NCBI GenBank assembly: GCA_040218875.1
Contig: JAVJQP010000044.1
Strand: one strand, 5' to 3'
DNA length: 64,000 nt
Source of the DNA: Coleofasciculus sp937127375
Lineage (GTDB): Bacteria > Cyanobacteriota > Cyanobacteriia > Cyanobacteriales > Coleofasciculaceae
Part shown: positions 23,927 through 33,041 of the stretch, piece by piece
Numbering within the stretch: position 1 is the stretch's first letter
Layout of the letters: each line of letters starts with the position of its first letter
Program-made: the position numbers and the translations under genes
Notes under the pieces: model-generated
Seen by the model: the letters and a program-made list of their open reading frames with translations, nothing else
Databases searched by the model: none
What the model was told of the DNA's origin: nothing

Positions 23927-26917
23927 TTATCCTTGAAACAACGAGAGCCAATTTCCAATTAAAACAAAAGGTGCCCAATAATAGGGATGTTTATAATTGG
24001 GATTCTTTAAAAATTTCTTCTGAACCTGTTGTATCGCTTCCGCTTTACTCATCGGTTCCGTGGAATTAGTTAACTGTTGATAAAGCAACTGAATAAAAGC
24101 AGTCGTTGATTTATCATTCACTTCCCACAACGTCGCAATCGTACTCCGCGCCCCAGCCCGAACCGCTATTCCCGCCAGCCCCAATGTCGCCCGATTATCC
24201 CCATTAGCGGTTTGACAAGCACTCAACACTAACAGTTCAATTGGATCAGGCAAACTTTCCTCGCGACTTTTGAGATAATGACTTAATTCATTCACCTGAA
24301 TTCGTTTATCCCACGCCAAAATAAAAGTTTCATTGGGATTAGAACTAAATTGTCCGTGGGTGGCGAAGTGAACAATAGAAAAGGGGCGGGCGTTGATTTG
24401 ATTTTGCAGGGCTTGACTGGTAAATTCATCATTGAGTAGCGTTACATCTGAAGGAATTTGTGATAGTTCGGCTTCAACATTGGCGAGGGATTGAAAGCTT
24501 TGATGAGGAGCAAAATCAGAGCGCACCTGAGATAGTCCAAATGCCAGCGTCTGTAAGGGATACTGGGAGAGGGGTACAGGGGCGAGTAACTGGGGTTCTC
24601 GATTCAGCGCGATCGCATATTTTTGAACTAGATACTGGTTCCCATCCCAAAGCACCGCCATGGGAACGGTTTGTAAGGCACCATCGAGGACAAAAACGAG
24701 AGTATTTATCCCATTGGCTTTAAACTGGGATTCAAAGGGAGCAACTAACCAATTATAGATCGGTTGAGAGGTATTTTGAATCGCTTGACGATAGCGAGAA
24801 GTCCGTTGGGGATTAGTAAGTTGAGTGCGGAGTTGATCAACTGTTTCTTCCACCTGACGGGGGGAAAGTTTGACACGATGGTGTTGTAAGGGTGGGTTGG
24901 TTTCAGATTTAAGATGACTGGGATTAGGTGTAGAGACGTTGCATGCAACGTCTCTACAGTGTTGACAGTTGTCGTCGTTAATATCGTTACATGACGATGG
25001 CTGAGGTAGTTTGAGAATCACCTCTAATCGATCATCTAAAAGAATGGTATAAATAACCGCCGTATTCGGAGCGTGTTCATCGACAATTTGGTCAATTAAA
25101 GCCGGATCTGATGACGCACAGGCTTCTTGTAAATAGTTTTCTAATTCCGCTAATTGCAGTTGGGCTAAAACCTCTCTGGCTTGGATTAACTTTTTGGGTG
25201 ATGGCGTTTCTTCTCGCAAAAGTAAATCAATCAATTCCCGATAAATCGGCTCAACTTCATCGCGAAAGGAAAAGCGAACATCAGGATTAAGGGTTGCTAA
25301 ATCTTGGCGAATCGTATTGAGTGTATTGACCGCCGCTTGATAGGCTGCAATCGCGCCAAATTCTCCATCAATATTTCCCTGAGCTTTCCGCAAGCGTCCC
25401 AGTTGCCATTGCCATTGATAAGCAATATCCCACGCCTGAATCGATTGGCTAATTTGAATCGCTTGATTGGTTAACGCTTGGGCATTGTCCAGGTTCCGAG
25501 TCGATTCATAGAGTTTACCACTAATCCCTGTTGCATAAGCTTCACTGCGCCGATCCTCTAAAGCGTGAGATTGTTGGATAATCTGTTGATTTTTAGCAAA
25601 GGTTGTGGTAAATAAACTATCTAATTGTGTCCAAACGCTATGGCGATAAATGTTGGGAACTTGTGCCTTATCTTGACTAACCGTTTGCTGAATTTGGTTT
25701 AAAGTGACCAAAAGTTGAGAAAACCGAATTTGACAATCAATGGTGGTGTGATTGAGGGGAAAGTTGGTGATTTTAGCTTGAATTTGGCTTAAATTTGGCA
25801 GTTGCGACACCAGTTTTTCCTGCCACCAAGTCTGAGCCTTTGACCAATAATGCTGCTTAAGTAACCAATGTTGGGTATTGAGTAAAATACTGAAGTCATT
25901 AAGCTGAGATTGGATAGGAAGTAGAGGATAATTTGATAAAGTGATTGCCTGTTGATAATAATCAGTAGCTTGAGTAACAGCATCCAGAACAGGTTTAATA
26001 TTCTGTAGAGAGGGGCGAGTTCTTTCGTAGAGACTGCGCTGGTGATAATAAGTATCCTTTGCCCAGTTCCCCAACTGGAAATAAGCCTCAGCAATAGCTT
26101 GGGGATTTTCCAATTTTTGCGCCAGAGTCAAACTTTTGTCTAACAACTGTTTAGATTGCTCTAAATTAGTTAAATTCTCTAACTTAAAATACTGTTTTAA
26201 TGGCGACCAATTGGGATCTGAATAATTAGAGTTACCCACAACTCGCACCAGTTCTCCCAAATTAGACCAAGCCGTGAACTTAAGCAAAGAGTCGGGTTGA
26301 CTTTGCAGGTGTAATGTTGCCTGAGTTAAAGTTTTAAATGCCTCCCGTAACTGTCCTAGATTTTGCAACGCTTGAGCTTGGTTAATCAAGCTACCAATGC
26401 TTCCAATTTCATCTTCCAAGCGGGTGTAAAGGCGATGTACCTTTTCCCAGGTTTTTAGAGCATCAGCAGGGTTTCCCAGAGAGAGTTGTAGATGTCCTTG
26501 ATTATTCAGAACTTGAGCCAGAATCAGGCTTTTTTCCGGCGAATTGGGAAGAGATTGGAGTTGGTTGAAACTTTTCGCGATCGCGTCTTTCGCCTCTTGC
26601 CATTTTCCCAATTCTTGGAAACCCAAAGCCAGATAACTTAAAACTCGCGCTTGTTGAAGTTGATTCCCTTGATCAGCCAATTGAGATACGGCTTTTTTCC
26701 AGAGACTTACCGCCTCTGTAAATTGTCCATTTTTATAATACCCTTGACCTTGTTCAATTAAAGTATTGCTATCAACAATAGGACTTTGGCTAAGAATTCG
26801 TGGAAGTTCGCTACTAAGTGCCGATTGACCAATGAGATAAGGTTGACCCAAGCCAATCAACAAAGTCAAACAGAAACCAATCAACCCATATTTAAAGAAT
26901 AAATTCATAATAGTCAT
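23927..26917 (-). CDS. TPR-CHAT domain protein (caspase-like)
   Basis: The 996-residue protein starts with a signal peptide or anchor (YGLIGFCLTLLIGLG) and then TPR repeats (~50-560; QGYYKNGQFTEAVSLWKKA, AEAYFQLGNWAKD). It ends with a CHAT domain, whose predicted His/Cys dyad is visible: HFATHGQFSS (His ~854) and LLVLSACQTANGD (Cys ~901). CHAT is a separase/caspase-related peptidase fold, often found beside two-partner-secretion exoproteins in cyanobacteria. A 28-bp palindromic repeat (24930-24957) is inserted in frame between the TPR part and CHAT, adding CRDVACNVST. It is transcribed like the downstream-numbered haemagglutinin gene, 349 bases away. Substrate unknown. Confidence 0.88.
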   Translation of the reverse strand: MTIMNLFFKYGLIGFCLTLLIGLGQPYLIGQSALSSELPRILSQSPIVDSNTLIEQGQGYYKNGQFTEAVSLWKKAVSQLADQGNQLQQARVLSYLALGFQELGKWQEAKDAIAKSFNQLQSLPNSPEKSLILAQVLNNQGHLQLSLGNPADALKTWEKVHRLYTRLEDEIGSIGSLINQAQALQNLGQLREAFKTLTQATLHLQSQPDSLLKFTAWSNLGELVRVVGNSNYSDPNWSPLKQYFKLENLTNLEQSKQLLDKSLTLAQKLENPQAIAEAYFQLGNWAKDTYYHQRSLYERTRPSLQNIKPVLDAVTQATDYYQQAITLSNYPLLPIQSQLNDFSILLNTQHWLLKQHYWSKAQTWWQEKLVSQLPNLSQIQAKITNFPLNHTTIDCQIRFSQLLVTLNQIQQTVSQDKAQVPNIYRHSVWTQLDSLFTTTFAKNQQIIQQSHALEDRRSEAYATGISGKLYESTRNLDNAQALTNQAIQISQSIQAWDIAYQWQWQLGRLRKAQGNIDGEFGAIAAYQAAVNTLNTIRQDLATLNPDVRFSFRDEVEPIYRELIDLLLREETPSPKKLIQAREVLAQLQLAELENYLQEACASSDPALIDQIVDEHAPNTAVIYTILLDDRLEVILKLPQPSSCNDINDDNCQHCRDVACNVSTPNPSHLKSETNPPLQHHRVKLSPRQVEETVDQLRTQLTNPQRTSRYRQAIQNTSQPIYNWLVAPFESQFKANGINTLVFVLDGALQTVPMAVLWDGNQYLVQKYAIALNREPQLLAPVPLSQYPLQTLAFGLSQVRSDFAPHQSFQSLANVEAELSQIPSDVTLLNDEFTSQALQNQINARPFSIVHFATHGQFSSNPNETFILAWDKRIQVNELSHYLKSREESLPDPIELLVLSACQTANGDNRATLGLAGIAVRAGARSTIATLWEVNDKSTTAFIQLLYQQLTNSTEPMSKAEAIQQVQKKFLKNPNYKHPYYWAPFVLIGNWLSLFQG
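24930..24957. repeat. GTAGAGACG palindrome inside the CHAT gene
   Basis: A perfect 28-bp palindrome beginning GTAGAGACGTTGCATG, with the same ends as intergenic copies at 4471 and 40654. It lies within the coding region at residues ~654-663 and does not break the frame. Confidence 0.85.
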
Positions 26918-27266
26918 TCAACTTTGTTCATAATTGCGCTTGTAGTTGCGCTTGTAGTTGCGCTTTAGCGCCAGTTCATCGTCACGCTTTCCCCCCAATA
27001 GCGGCAGAAAAAATATAACGTACCGCCAACAAATGTGGAATTGCGATCGCGTCTAGGAAATCGATCAAGAAATGGAACGCCTAAAAGTCTTGAGGACATA
27101 GATAAAGCAATTCACCAAGGTATAGAGTAATTATGGCATGATCGCGGTTGATCCGAATGTTATTGATGCTTTGCTTTTATTGAACGGAAGGGGCAGAATT
27201 CAAAGCCTCTCTCCTCGCAGGAGAGAGGTTTGGAGAGAGGTTTTCCAGATCCCGACTAAAAGTAAG
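26918..27266. other. Intergenic region with dispersed repeat
   Basis: Contains a tandem CTTGTAGTTGCG (26939-26962), one GCGATCGC, and the second copy of the AAGCCTCTCTCC repeat (about 27190-27255; first copy at 9521-9600). No gene is seen. The 90-codon frame at 27138 runs through the repeat into antisense of the next gene. Confidence 0.65.
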
Positions 27267-30200
27267 TTACGGGACAATCGCGTCATTTGGTGCAGGACAA
27301 ATCGGGGTTTGCCAGGAACTATACAGCGTCGGATTCGGTACTTCCGCCACCAATTCTACCTCTCCATTTTCCTTAATAATCCATCCTTGCGCCTCAATAA
27401 TTTGAGTTGATTTCGTCTCCGGCTGCGGATTATTTCCCCCTGAATTCACCCGATTTTCCGTCGAACCTATCGGATCACGGAAATCAACCCAACCCTGATT
27501 ATAATTGGAATTATTAATTGGATTGGGCGGTAAACCCCCGCGCCCGGAAATAATAAATTCACTGCGTCCACGCCGTTGACCGACTTGACATCGCGCTTCA
27601 ATTGGGTCTACAGGTTGTAACTGAGGTAACGGTTCAAGTTGAGGTTGAGTTTCCGTATTAATGTCTACCGTTCCATCAATTCCCAATTCAGAACTCGCCG
27701 TGAAATCACTCTCTGGAGTGCGGCGATCTTCAAATTGGCGAAACCCTTCAATCAGTAAAGCCGTCGCCAAAATATTTCCACCTTGACCCGAAAATGCATT
27801 AGCCACAACATCACTATTTTCCGATAGAATTGCCAAAACAATTCCCCCAGCATTAATCGTAATATTGCCCCCATTCGCCGTACCAAACGCTTCCGCCGCA
27901 ATTTCACTATTGAAGCGCATAATAATAGAATCGGTCACATCTAAACGAATATTCCCCCCTTCACTAGCAGTTGTTGTTGCCCGCAGGCGTCCTTGATTAG
28001 TTAAAAAGATAGAATCCGCCGTAATTTCCAAATCCCCAGACGTGCCAGCACCACTCCCACTCACGGTTAATTGTCCGCCATTTTCCACAGTTAAGCGACC
28101 CGTATTCAGGGTGATTCCTCTCGCATTCGCCAAACTTTGAGACTTAAAAAATAAGCCACTTCCTGAACCGTTAACGTCTACCGATTCCGAAGCGTTAACC
28201 TCTATAATTCCACCCTCTCCGGAGTCAAAGGTTGTTCCAGATACTTTTCCACCACCTTGGAGAACTAATCGTTCTGTGTCAATCTTCAATTCTCCCGCAT
28301 TACCGGAACCCGACGAATCAAAGACTAAAAGGCTAGGGGTTTGACCATTCGGTGATGTACCAATAACTTCTACGGATTCAGACGCATTTACAGTTAATTT
28401 TCCGGCTTCCCCAGTATTCGCCGTTGTCGCGGAAACCAATCCGCCATCTTTAACAATTAATCGACTCGTATCAATCGTTAATTCTCCTGCATTTCCTCCG
28501 GTTTCAGAAGCCGACGAATCAAATAATAAGCTACTAGGAGTGGTTCCATCAGAGGCTGTCCCAATAACCTCAACAGAATCAGTCGCCGTCACATTCAGTT
28601 TCCCGGCTTCCCCGGTGCTAGAGGTATCTGCAGAAACTCTCGCCCCATCTCGAACTACTAATCGATTCGTATTAATATCTAATGTGCCAGCATCACCTGG
28701 ACCCAAAGTGCTAGCTGAAACTAATCCGTCATCCCGCACAATTAATTGGTTTGTATTAATCAAAAAATTGCCAGCATCACCCGCATCATCAGCATTCAAG
28801 GTAGTTATAGCACGAACCTCTGCATTAATGACTTCCATAGACTCAGACGCATTTATTTCCAAATCTCCAGCATTCCCGGTACTATCCGTACTGCTTGCGA
28901 CTGATGCGCCATCCCGAACAATGAATCGCCCTGTATTAACCGTCAGATTTCCAGCATTTCCAGAACTTTCCTCAGCAGCAAAAGTATATAAACCACCTGG
29001 GATTCCATTAGGTCTAGTGCCACTTAATTCTACTAAATCAGAGGCAGTTACTGTTATATTTCCACCCGCACCTGTACTCCTTCTCTCAGCAGCCGCAGCA
29101 ATCTGCGCCCCATCCCGGATAATCAATCGCCCGGTTTCAACAAAAACATCTCCGCCATCCCCATCAAGTACACTCGTACTGAATAAACCACTGGTTAAAA
29201 GTTGCTCATTATCTACGTTTGGAGTACCAGTTAATTCGATAAAATCAGAAGCATTCACTCTCAACGTACCTGGTTGCGCTGAACCACACCGAGTCATTGC
29301 TCCTGTGCCACAAGTAATCGTTGATAGTATCCCACCATCTCGCAAAATCAACTGTCTCGTGTTTACGGTCAAATTTCCAGCATTACCATCCCCCAAAGTC
29401 CTAGCGAACAGCCTGGTATTCTTATACTGAGGATTGTTAGGATCACTCCCTGGAAGTTGACCCACACCAATTACTTCCACAAATTCTCTCGCATTAATTG
29501 TAAGATTACCTCCCTGACCAGATGCCTCTCCCATACTTCTCGTAAGCGTAAATATTTCCGCTCCATCATTAAGGGAAAGTATTCTCGAATTAATCTCAAT
29601 ATCACCGCCCTTACCTTGACCTTGAGTAACGCTACGAATTGAACTATTTACACTAGGGAGAACGATTTCTTCTTGAGCCGTCACGGTAATATCGCCACCG
29701 ACACCAAATCCTAAACCATCATCAGGTCGAACCGAAGAATCAACAGTATCCGTAAAAGTAATATTTTGACCAGAAACAATCCTAATTTCACCCCCATTTC
29801 CAGAAAAGCTGCTGGTATCAATTTGACCGACTTCTATATTGCCTCTAGCATCAATAAAAATAGAACCACTGTTCCCCACAAACCTACGTTCAAAATCATC
29901 CGTAAAAATCAATGGCGCAGTAATAACTCCCCCGGGCAAGGAAAGATTGGGGCGATACTGATTCGTTAAAAGCACCAATCCATCCGCCGCCTGAATATCG
30001 ATCAAACCAGCAATTCTGATATCCGCACTCGTTCCTGTACCTACAGCGTCAATCGTCGGCACTGGATCGAAGTCGCCAAAGGGATTAAAATTATCAAGTG
30101 GTGCAGCATTAGGCGTGCCAAAATCAGTCGTACCCGCACGGATATCTAAAGTTGGTCTTGTCGAGCCATTAATCGTGATTTCTGTCCCATCTGATAATCG

Positions 30201-31277
30201 GATAATATCCCCATTAATCGCATCAGCATTTGCCTCGACACCTTCTATAGCAACATCCCCGGAAATCGTGACACTTCCCCCAGCCAAAATATGCAAAGAA
30301 GGACCTGTGTAGCTATTAAAACTCACATCTCCCCTAGCCCGAATCACTGGGTCATAAGGACTTGACAAATTCCCTAAACCACTATCTAACTGTTCAATCC
30401 GAAAATTTCCACCACTCCAGAAGTGAGCATCTGCACTAACCGTATTACTAGAACGCAACACCATATCCCCACCGGAAAATAACCCACTATCGGGATGATT
30501 CAAGGCAAAAATATCAACCGCTTGAGTCCCCTGTACCAACAGTTGACCCATCGCTGAAGCAATAAACGGACTCGCCACACTATCGCGCACCTTCAACGTA
30601 TCCGTCGCCAATAGGGTCAAATTCCCCCCAGATTGTACCTGATTGTTGAGGTTGAGATTTCGACCCGCCAGGATCAAATCCCCACCAACCGTTAAACGAC
30701 CAGAACTTGCGATCGCGCCTTGATAATTCGACCCATATTGCAATCCCGGCGTCAGGTTAATCGTCAGTAATGGCGGCGCTTGGGGGTTCGTTGCACTAAA
30801 TGTCCCATTCTCAAACACCCACTCATCTGCGGTAGACGCCACAAACGCCCCCTGAACATCCAACTGAGCATTTTTACCAAAAACAATCCCATTCGGATTA
30901 ATCAGAAACAAATTTGCCCCACCATTAACCCCCAGAGTTCCCAAAATATCCGAAACATCCGTACCCGTCACCCGGCTGAGAATATTATCAATTCCCGTCG
31001 GATTAGCGAAATAAACCCGTTGTCCCGCGCCCACATTAAACTCCGAGAAACTGTGGAACAGATTCGCACCTCGAATCGCCCCCCCATCAATCTGATCCGC
31101 CGGAAGTCCCTGAATCATCACATCCAGCGTCACCACAGAACCTTCTACCCCTAGAGTAGAATCAGGAATAACTTGGGCAACGGTAGGAGTTGTCCAATGG
31201 GATAGAACCCACGCGATCGCCACTCCTGCTGTGACACAAATTCCCCGACGCGGTTGACTTTGCCTGCATCTCACCAT
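27267..31277 (-). CDS. Two-partner-secretion haemagglutinin-like exoprotein
   Basis: About 1,336 residues. A signal peptide (GICVTAGVAIAWVLSHWTTP...VAQ) is followed by the filamentous-haemagglutinin N-terminal secretion domain: VNGGANLFLINPNGIVFGKNAQLDVQGAFVAST. A long right-handed beta-helix of repeated SGNAGNLTVNT, LIVRDGA and ASESVEVI units follows. The C-terminal part holds RCQVGQRRGRSEFIISGRGG, seen in cyanobacterial members of this family. It should be exported through an Omp85/ShlB-type partner, but no such partner gene is next to it here. I take the ATG at 31277; a GTG at 31280 is also possible. It is probably a cell-surface or matrix protein. Confidence 0.88.
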   Translation of the reverse strand: MVRCRQSQPRRGICVTAGVAIAWVLSHWTTPTVAQVIPDSTLGVEGSVVTLDVMIQGLPADQIDGGAIRGANLFHSFSEFNVGAGQRVYFANPTGIDNILSRVTGTDVSDILGTLGVNGGANLFLINPNGIVFGKNAQLDVQGAFVASTADEWVFENGTFSATNPQAPPLLTINLTPGLQYGSNYQGAIASSGRLTVGGDLILAGRNLNLNNQVQSGGNLTLLATDTLKVRDSVASPFIASAMGQLLVQGTQAVDIFALNHPDSGLFSGGDMVLRSSNTVSADAHFWSGGNFRIEQLDSGLGNLSSPYDPVIRARGDVSFNSYTGPSLHILAGGSVTISGDVAIEGVEANADAINGDIIRLSDGTEITINGSTRPTLDIRAGTTDFGTPNAAPLDNFNPFGDFDPVPTIDAVGTGTSADIRIAGLIDIQAADGLVLLTNQYRPNLSLPGGVITAPLIFTDDFERRFVGNSGSIFIDARGNIEVGQIDTSSFSGNGGEIRIVSGQNITFTDTVDSSVRPDDGLGFGVGGDITVTAQEEIVLPSVNSSIRSVTQGQGKGGDIEINSRILSLNDGAEIFTLTRSMGEASGQGGNLTINAREFVEVIGVGQLPGSDPNNPQYKNTRLFARTLGDGNAGNLTVNTRQLILRDGGILSTITCGTGAMTRCGSAQPGTLRVNASDFIELTGTPNVDNEQLLTSGLFSTSVLDGDGGDVFVETGRLIIRDGAQIAAAAERRSTGAGGNITVTASDLVELSGTRPNGIPGGLYTFAAEESSGNAGNLTVNTGRFIVRDGASVASSTDSTGNAGDLEINASESMEVINAEVRAITTLNADDAGDAGNFLINTNQLIVRDDGLVSASTLGPGDAGTLDINTNRLVVRDGARVSADTSSTGEAGKLNVTATDSVEVIGTASDGTTPSSLLFDSSASETGGNAGELTIDTSRLIVKDGGLVSATTANTGEAGKLTVNASESVEVIGTSPNGQTPSLLVFDSSGSGNAGELKIDTERLVLQGGGKVSGTTFDSGEGGIIEVNASESVDVNGSGSGLFFKSQSLANARGITLNTGRLTVENGGQLTVSGSGAGTSGDLEITADSIFLTNQGRLRATTTASEGGNIRLDVTDSIIMRFNSEIAAEAFGTANGGNITINAGGIVLAILSENSDVVANAFSGQGGNILATALLIEGFRQFEDRRTPESDFTASSELGIDGTVDINTETQPQLEPLPQLQPVDPIEARCQVGQRRGRSEFIISGRGGLPPNPINNSNYNQGWVDFRDPIGSTENRVNSGGNNPQPETKSTQIIEAQGWIIKENGEVELVAEVPNPTLYSSWQTPICPAPNDAIVP

Positions 31278-32010
31278 CACACCCTGTCTCCGATTCCGTA
31301 TTTCTACTGATATTCAAATTAAGCCAGATGGAGAAATGCGATCGCTACCGTAGAATTACGGAAATTTGGCGCTTATGGCACGCTTCAACCCGTCAATGTC
31401 TGATAACCACTTACCGCTAACACTTGACTCACAGAACCTGATTCGTAAATTTTTTGTAACACAAACGACAGCCTTTAATCATCGAAACGTAAACTTCTAT
31501 GTCATTTACTTGTGCTTTCCCGCAAAGGTGATTACATTAGAAATTGAAGCCGAAAGGCTTACTAATGACAGAAGTTGAACTGACAAAATCAAATTAGGAG
31601 GTATAAAACCGACTGATAAATTTCATTTCTATTTCCTCATTGACAAGTAACAGCAACACTCAACAAATTGCTGAGATTTCCTAAAATTGCAAACTAGGGA
31701 GATTAAGCACTCAAAACTAAATTTTTAGTGCCACTCCAGATAGAATTAACTTAAACAGGAAATCATTCAAGCGATCTAATTTTGAGAGTTGCTGTTGCTT
31801 TATAGTTTGTCATTCGTCATTCGTCATTCGTCATTCGTCATTCGTCATTCGTCATTCGTCGTACTCGCTTCTCTTCACGCTAGCGCAGTTTTTAACGCAG
31901 ACTTAATAAATTATAGAACCCTTCTTTTTTGGACTTTTGTCCGCTTTTTTTCTCTACAATAATTGATAGTCTAGTGTTCCGTAAGTCCCTTAATTAACGG
32001 AAAATTGATC
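31278..32010. other. Intergenic region with heptamer array
   Basis: No gene in about 730 bases. It probably contains the promoters of the divergent haemagglutinin-like and transaldolase-type genes, but no box is certain. A long GTCATTC heptamer array is at 31809-31860. A 70-codon frame at 31366-31578 lacks a ribosome-binding site and recognisable similarity. Confidence 0.6.
31809..31860. repeat. GTCATTC heptamer array, 7.4 copies
   Basis: Seven perfect tandem copies of GTCATTC plus GTC. This is the short-tandem-repeat type common in filamentous cyanobacteria and the most perfect copy in the window. Confidence 0.95.
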
Positions 32011-32643
32011 ATGATTTATTTGGATTCAGCATTAGTTAGTGAAGCGAAAACGGTAGAGAAATGGGGATGGGTCAAGGGGATCACCACCAATCCAACACTG
32101 CTTGCCAAAAGTGATTTACCACCAGAAACAACCCTAGAACAACTGGCAGCAATTAGTCCAGGGGAACTGTATTATCAACTCATGGCAACCGATTTTCAGG
32201 GAATGGTGGCAGAAGGGCGAAAAGCCTTTGAGATGATTGGGGAGAAAACAGTGTTGAAAGTTCCGGCTACAGCCGTAGGATTTCAGGTTGTCGCTCATCT
32301 ATCCCCAGAGATTCCCTGTTCAGTTACCGCCATTTATAGCGCCGCCCAAGCTGCTGTTGCGACAGAAGCCGGAGCTAAATATGCGATCGCGTATGTAAAC
32401 CGCGCCACTCGTTTACTAGGGGATGGTTTGGTGTTAGTCAAAGAAATGGCAGCTATCCTCAAAGATAGTCCCACGGAAATTCTAGCCGCAAGTCTCAAAT
32501 CACCAGAAGAAGCGGCGAGAGCTTTAATCGCTGGGGCGGATCATCTGACGCTACCGTTAGAAATGTTGAATGCGATGACTACCCACAATTTATCCAAGCA
32601 AACCATTGATGAATTTGCCCAAAAAGGACGGGGATTGTCGTAG
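32011..32643 (+). CDS. Transaldolase-family protein
   Basis: A 210-residue protein with the small TIM-barrel transaldolase / fructose-6-phosphate aldolase pattern: IYLDSA at the start, WGWVKGITTNPTLL, then EKTVLKVPATAVG with the Schiff-base Lys. YVNRATRLLGDG, ILAASLKSPEEA and GADHLTLPLEML follow. The family makes or cleaves C-C bonds of sugar phosphates through a lysine imine. Whether it acts as a pentose-phosphate transaldolase cannot be told from sequence. The ATG at 32011 starts the MIYLDSA motif and is preferred over the TTG at 32005. It is a single gene. Confidence 0.85.
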   Translation: MIYLDSALVSEAKTVEKWGWVKGITTNPTLLAKSDLPPETTLEQLAAISPGELYYQLMATDFQGMVAEGRKAFEMIGEKTVLKVPATAVGFQVVAHLSPEIPCSVTAIYSAAQAAVATEAGAKYAIAYVNRATRLLGDGLVLVKEMAAILKDSPTEILAASLKSPEEAARALIAGADHLTLPLEMLNAMTTHNLSKQTIDEFAQKGRGLS

Positions 32644-32699
32644 CAGGGGTGCAGGGGAAGATGGGGAAGCTGAGACGTTCCGATGAAACATCTTGTGTA

Positions 32700-32756
32700 G
32701 GGGCGGGTTTTACCACTAACGTTTCGTGTTCACCCTGATATAACTAAACCCGCCCC
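32700..32756. repeat. GGGGCGGG palindromic element, copy 4
   Basis: GGGGCGGGTTTTACCACTAA to ATAACTAAACCCGCCCC, just after the transaldolase-family gene. It matches copy 3 in orientation. Confidence 0.75.
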
Positions 32757-32825
32757 GACCTAACCATTCAATTATCACAAATAACAAATTACGTGGGAGA
32801 TGTAATTACCGACGAGAAAAAACTC

Positions 32826-32957
32826 CTGGTTGCCAATACAGAACTTGTCGGTGGCGGGTTTATTGGCTTGGAGATGGCAGAGAACTTAGTCAAGCGGGGA
32901 ATTGCCGTGACGCTACTGGAAATGCTACCGCAAGTCATGCCTCCCCTTGATCCGGAA
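32826..32957 (+). pseudogene. Fragment of an FAD/NAD disulfide oxidoreductase
   Basis: About 45 codons encode VGGGFIGLEMAENLVKRGIAVTLLEMLPQVMPPLDPE. This is the NAD(P)H-binding Rossmann segment of a CoA-disulfide-reductase/NADH-oxidase type flavoenzyme. Neither the FAD-binding N-terminus nor the dimerisation domain is nearby, and the frame continues into unrelated DNA. It is a gene remnant, probably left by deletion. Confidence 0.8.
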
Positions 32958-33015
32958 AGCGGAATTGTGTTATGCGCCTCAATTTGTAGCCCGTCCCGTA
33001 GTATCCTCTTAGAAT

Positions 33016-33036
33016 CCCCCGTGTTTCAACCGGGGG
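33016..33036. terminator. Possible terminator hairpin after the LEA-like gene
   Basis: CCCCCG and CGGGGG separated by 9 bases form a GC-rich stem just past the stop of the minus-strand gene at 33042. There is no T-run, so activity is uncertain. Confidence 0.35.
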
Positions 33037-33041
33037 AGAAG

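Noticed and set aside
28540..29430. 296-codon plus-strand frame inside the haemagglutinin-like gene
   Set aside because: It is the antisense shadow of a repetitive beta-helix coding region.
31809..31860. Tandem heptamers as a CRISPR array
   Set aside because: Units are 7 bp with no spacers; this is a simple tandem repeat.
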